Assembly: GCA_002371615.1 (NCBI GenBank)
Contig: DFGA01000013.1
Coordinates: forward strand, 8,558-25,772
Direction: 5' to 3'
Source: Lachnospiraceae bacterium UBA3762
GTDB taxonomy: Bacteria > Bacillota > Clostridia > Lachnospirales > Lachnospiraceae
DNA: 17,215 nt
The notes under the pieces were generated by a model that saw nothing but the letters and a program-made list of their open reading frames with translations, was not told the DNA's origin and did not search any database. Shown here one piece after another: positions 15,423-17,215 of the stretch (position 1 is the first letter of the stretch; every line of letters begins with the position of its first letter). Made by a program: the position numbers and the translations under genes.

Positions 15423-15722
15423 ATGACAAGTAAGCAGAGAGCATATTTAAAGAGTATATCAAGTACATATGAGCCGATTTTTCAGATAGGGAAAAGCAGT
15501 ATAACACCTGAAATCTGTGAGGCGGTAAGCGAGGCACTGGCTGCAAGGGAGCTGATAAAGCTTAGTGTTTTGAAAAACTGTGCAGATGATCCGAAGGATG
15601 TGGCTTCTGTTCTTGCAGAGCGTACAAGATCAAATGTGGTTCATGTGATCGGAAGAAAGATAGTATTGTATCGTCCAAACCCCAAAAAGGAAGACAGGAA
15701 GATCATTCTTCCCAAGGATTAA
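15423..15722 (+). CDS. yhbY: YhbY-type CRM-domain RNA-binding protein
   Basis: A 99-residue single-domain CRM protein (YhbY in E. coli, YqeI in Bacillus), associated with 50S precursor assembly. MTSKQRAYLKSISSTYEPIFQIGKS matches the family start and ELIKLSVLKNC and HVIGRKIVLYRPN match the core. The GxxG RNA-contact loop reads G23-K-S-S26 here, with Ser for the second Gly. The ATG at 15423 is preferred because the open frame upstream of it overlaps obg; a GGGGA lies at 15412-15416. It is followed by nadD after one base. Confidence 0.9.
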   Translation: MTSKQRAYLKSISSTYEPIFQIGKSSITPEICEAVSEALAARELIKLSVLKNCADDPKDVASVLAERTRSNVVHVIGRKIVLYRPNPKKEDRKIILPKD

Positions 15723-15723
15723 T

Positions 15724-16350
15724 ATGAATAACGACGGTTATCCAAAAAAGATCGGTATACTCGGAGGAACTTTTAATCCTATTCATGTGGGGCATCTGCT
15801 TCTTGCGCAAAATGCCCTTGAGTACTGTGGGCTTGATAAGGTTCTGGTAATGCCTTCGGGATGTTCGTATTTTAAAAATCCCAGGGAAGTCGCCCCGGCA
15901 GATGACCGGGTCAGCATGACCGCACTTGCAATAGAGGATAATGACAGATTTGAACTGTCACGGATTGAAGCGGACCGTGAAGGTAACAGTTATACATTTG
16001 AAACACTTGATATTTTATGCAGGCAAAACCCTGATACCCGTTATTATTATATAATAGGTGCCGACACACTGTTTTCGATGGAAACGTGGAAACAACCGGA
16101 TGATATTTTTAATAAGTGTACGGTCGTTTGCGCCAAAAGAGGAAATCTGTCAGATGATGAACTTGAGAATAAAGCCTGTTATCTGAGAGAGCACTTCGAA
16201 GCAGATGTTATTTTAATGGATATAGACGAGGTACCTATCTCATCTACATTTATCAGACAACAGTTAAGTCAGGGAAAAAGCTGCAGATATTATCTTGATG
16301 ATAAAGTGATCAAATATATTAAAGATCATGAGTTATACAAAGGTAATTAA
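15724..16350 (+). CDS. nadD: Nicotinate-nucleotide adenylyltransferase
   Basis: This enzyme joins nicotinate mononucleotide and ATP to deamido-NAD and pyrophosphate, the common step of NAD synthesis. It has 208 residues. The nucleotidyltransferase motif GGTFNPIHVGH spans residues 14-24, with His21 and His24 as the HxGH pair, and the C-terminal ISSTFIR motif spans 172-178. The YYIIGADTLFSMETWK segment is also typical. It is separated by a single base from the yhbY stop and precedes yqeK, the usual order in Firmicutes. Confidence 0.97.
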   Translation: MNNDGYPKKIGILGGTFNPIHVGHLLLAQNALEYCGLDKVLVMPSGCSYFKNPREVAPADDRVSMTALAIEDNDRFELSRIEADREGNSYTFETLDILCRQNPDTRYYYIIGADTLFSMETWKQPDDIFNKCTVVCAKRGNLSDDELENKACYLREHFEADVILMDIDEVPISSTFIRQQLSQGKSCRYYLDDKVIKYIKDHELYKGN

Positions 16351-16361
16351 CGAACTGTATT

Positions 16362-16964
16362 ATGGGAACTATTGTTATTGATGAGCATTATGAAAAATGC
16401 CGCAAGTTATTAAAAGAAAGCATAAGCACCAAGCGGTATATTCATTCCATCGGGGTCAGCAATACATCGGCATGTCTGGCAATGCGATACGGATGTGATG
16501 TTAATAAGGCATATCTTGCGGGATTGCTTCATGACTGTGCAAAGGGTCTGAAACCGGCAGAACTTATTGCAATTGTGGAGAATGAGGGGATGGAAATATC
16601 CGTATCCGAACAGGAAAATCCCGAACTTCTGCACGCGAAGGCAGGCAGTATAATAGCAAGAGACAAGTATGGGATCACTGACAGGGAAATACTGGATGGT
16701 ATATGCTGGCATACGACCGGAAAGCCCGCAATGACACTGCTGGAAGAAATAGTATTTACTGCTGATTACATAGAGCCTAACCGTACAAACATACCAAATC
16801 TTGAAGACATACGAAAATCAGCATTTGTTGATCTGAATATGACAATTACTTTAATATGCAGGAATACACTGGATTATCTCAAATCCGGAAAGGCCGTGAT
16901 CGACAGGATGACTGCACAAACTTACGAATTCTACAACAACAAAGCAAACAGGAGTAATGAATAA
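16362..16964 (+). CDS. yqeK: HD-domain diadenosine tetraphosphatase YqeK
   Basis: A 200-residue HD-domain metalloenzyme of the YqeK family, which hydrolyses Ap4A symmetrically to two ADP and so clears a by-product of stressed aminoacyl-tRNA synthetases. Metal ligands are visible in order: His28 in RYIHS, His57-Asp58 in LLHDCAK, His91 in LLHAKAG, His117 in CWHTTG and Asp135 in FTADYIEP. It starts 11 bases after nadD with no clear ribosome binding site. Its stop codon directly abuts the rsfS start. Confidence 0.93.
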   Translation: MGTIVIDEHYEKCRKLLKESISTKRYIHSIGVSNTSACLAMRYGCDVNKAYLAGLLHDCAKGLKPAELIAIVENEGMEISVSEQENPELLHAKAGSIIARDKYGITDREILDGICWHTTGKPAMTLLEEIVFTADYIEPNRTNIPNLEDIRKSAFVDLNMTITLICRNTLDYLKSGKAVIDRMTAQTYEFYNNKANRSNE

Positions 16965-17215
16965 ATGGCAATATCAAATGAAGGCTTGGAAATAATCAAA
17001 ACAGGAGTAAAGGCATTATCCGACAAAAAGGCGGAGGATATTAAGGTTATAGATATCTCACAGATAAGTGTTATAGCCGATGCTCTTGTAATTGCAAGCG
17101 GAACTAACACCAAGCAGATACAGGCAATGAGTGACGAGGCTGATGAAAAGTTATCTGCTGCCGGATATAAGCATTATTGTATAGAAGGGTATGATAACGC
17201 AAACTGGATACTTAT
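16965..17215 (+). CDS. rsfS: Ribosomal silencing factor RsfS (partial, runs off the window end)
   Basis: Only the first 83 codons are present. RsfS (YbeB/Iojap) binds uL14 and blocks 50S-30S joining when nutrients are short. The visible part has KAEDIKVIDIS, VIADALVIASGTNTKQIQAM and a C-terminal EGYDNANWIL, matching the family up to just before its conserved aspartate-rich end. The ATG follows the yqeK stop without a gap, and AGGAG at 16950-16954 is its ribosome binding site. It completes the classical nadD-yqeK-rsfS order. Confidence 0.92.
   Translation, partial: MAISNEGLEIIKTGVKALSDKKAEDIKVIDISQISVIADALVIASGTNTKQIQAMSDEADEKLSAAGYKHYCIEGYDNANWIL

Noticed and set aside
1..17215. CRISPR arrays, insertion sequences, prophage genes, toxin-antitoxin or defence genes
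   Set aside because: No regularly spaced repeats, terminal inverted repeats, transposase or integrase motifs were seen; the TopB and AAA-like genes alone do not indicate a mobile element.

Overview
The window is a gene-dense, entirely plus-strand stretch of chromosome, most likely from an anaerobic low-to-mid GC Firmicute of the Clostridia, and Lachnospiraceae-like in gene content. The grounds are a Bacillus/Clostridium-type bL21-Prp-bL27-Obg block with the N-terminally extended bL27 and its protease, GGAGG ribosome binding sites, a tRNA without an encoded CCA, a GGGtGRT family gene, and moderately AT-rich third positions. This placement is inferred from gene content, not from a database search. 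No phage, insertion sequence, CRISPR array or other mobile element was seen, and no gene-free stretch exceeds about 115 bases.

Layout: (1) 1-63, the 3' end of a tRNA and its terminator. (2) 94-2595, amino-acid biosynthesis: argH (argininosuccinate lyase) and an archaeal/fungal-type aspartate-semialdehyde dehydrogenase. (3) 2613-5741, a closely spaced signalling pair: a PAS-GGDEF-EAL protein with a broken GGDEF motif and an intact EAL domain, then a protein with the fold plan of the DUF234-type AAA ATPases but with its P-loop and nuclease-like residues eroded. (4) 5738-7974, a polar amino-acid ABC importer (lipoprotein, permease, ATPase) behind a recognisable sigma-A promoter; its ATPase stop codon overlaps the start of a topB-like type IA topoisomerase (7971-10001). 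(5) 10080-12995, a NifU/IscU-like scaffold with an altered ligand set, the Cys-rich GGGtGRT protein of unknown function, and alanine racemase. (6) 12996-17215, the ribosome/GTPase housekeeping block: strong extended -10 promoter, probable L21 leader, rplU, prp, rpmA, a hairpin terminator or attenuator, then obg, yhbY, nadD, yqeK and the start of rsfS.

The most interesting part is the NifU-like/GGGtGRT module. Both genes are intact, have strong ribosome binding sites and are 13 bases apart. The scaffold keeps the IscU-like framework but lacks the Asp and the third Cys that IscU uses to hold its cluster, while its partner carries nine cysteines and a glycine-rich GGGTGRT motif. Second is the 3.1-kb pair of a c-di-GMP phosphodiesterase and a catalytically eroded AAA protein, both apparently kept for binding rather than for all their ancestral catalysis. 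Region 6 is a clear example of a conserved functional operon in which the protease Prp lies directly upstream of its substrate bL27.
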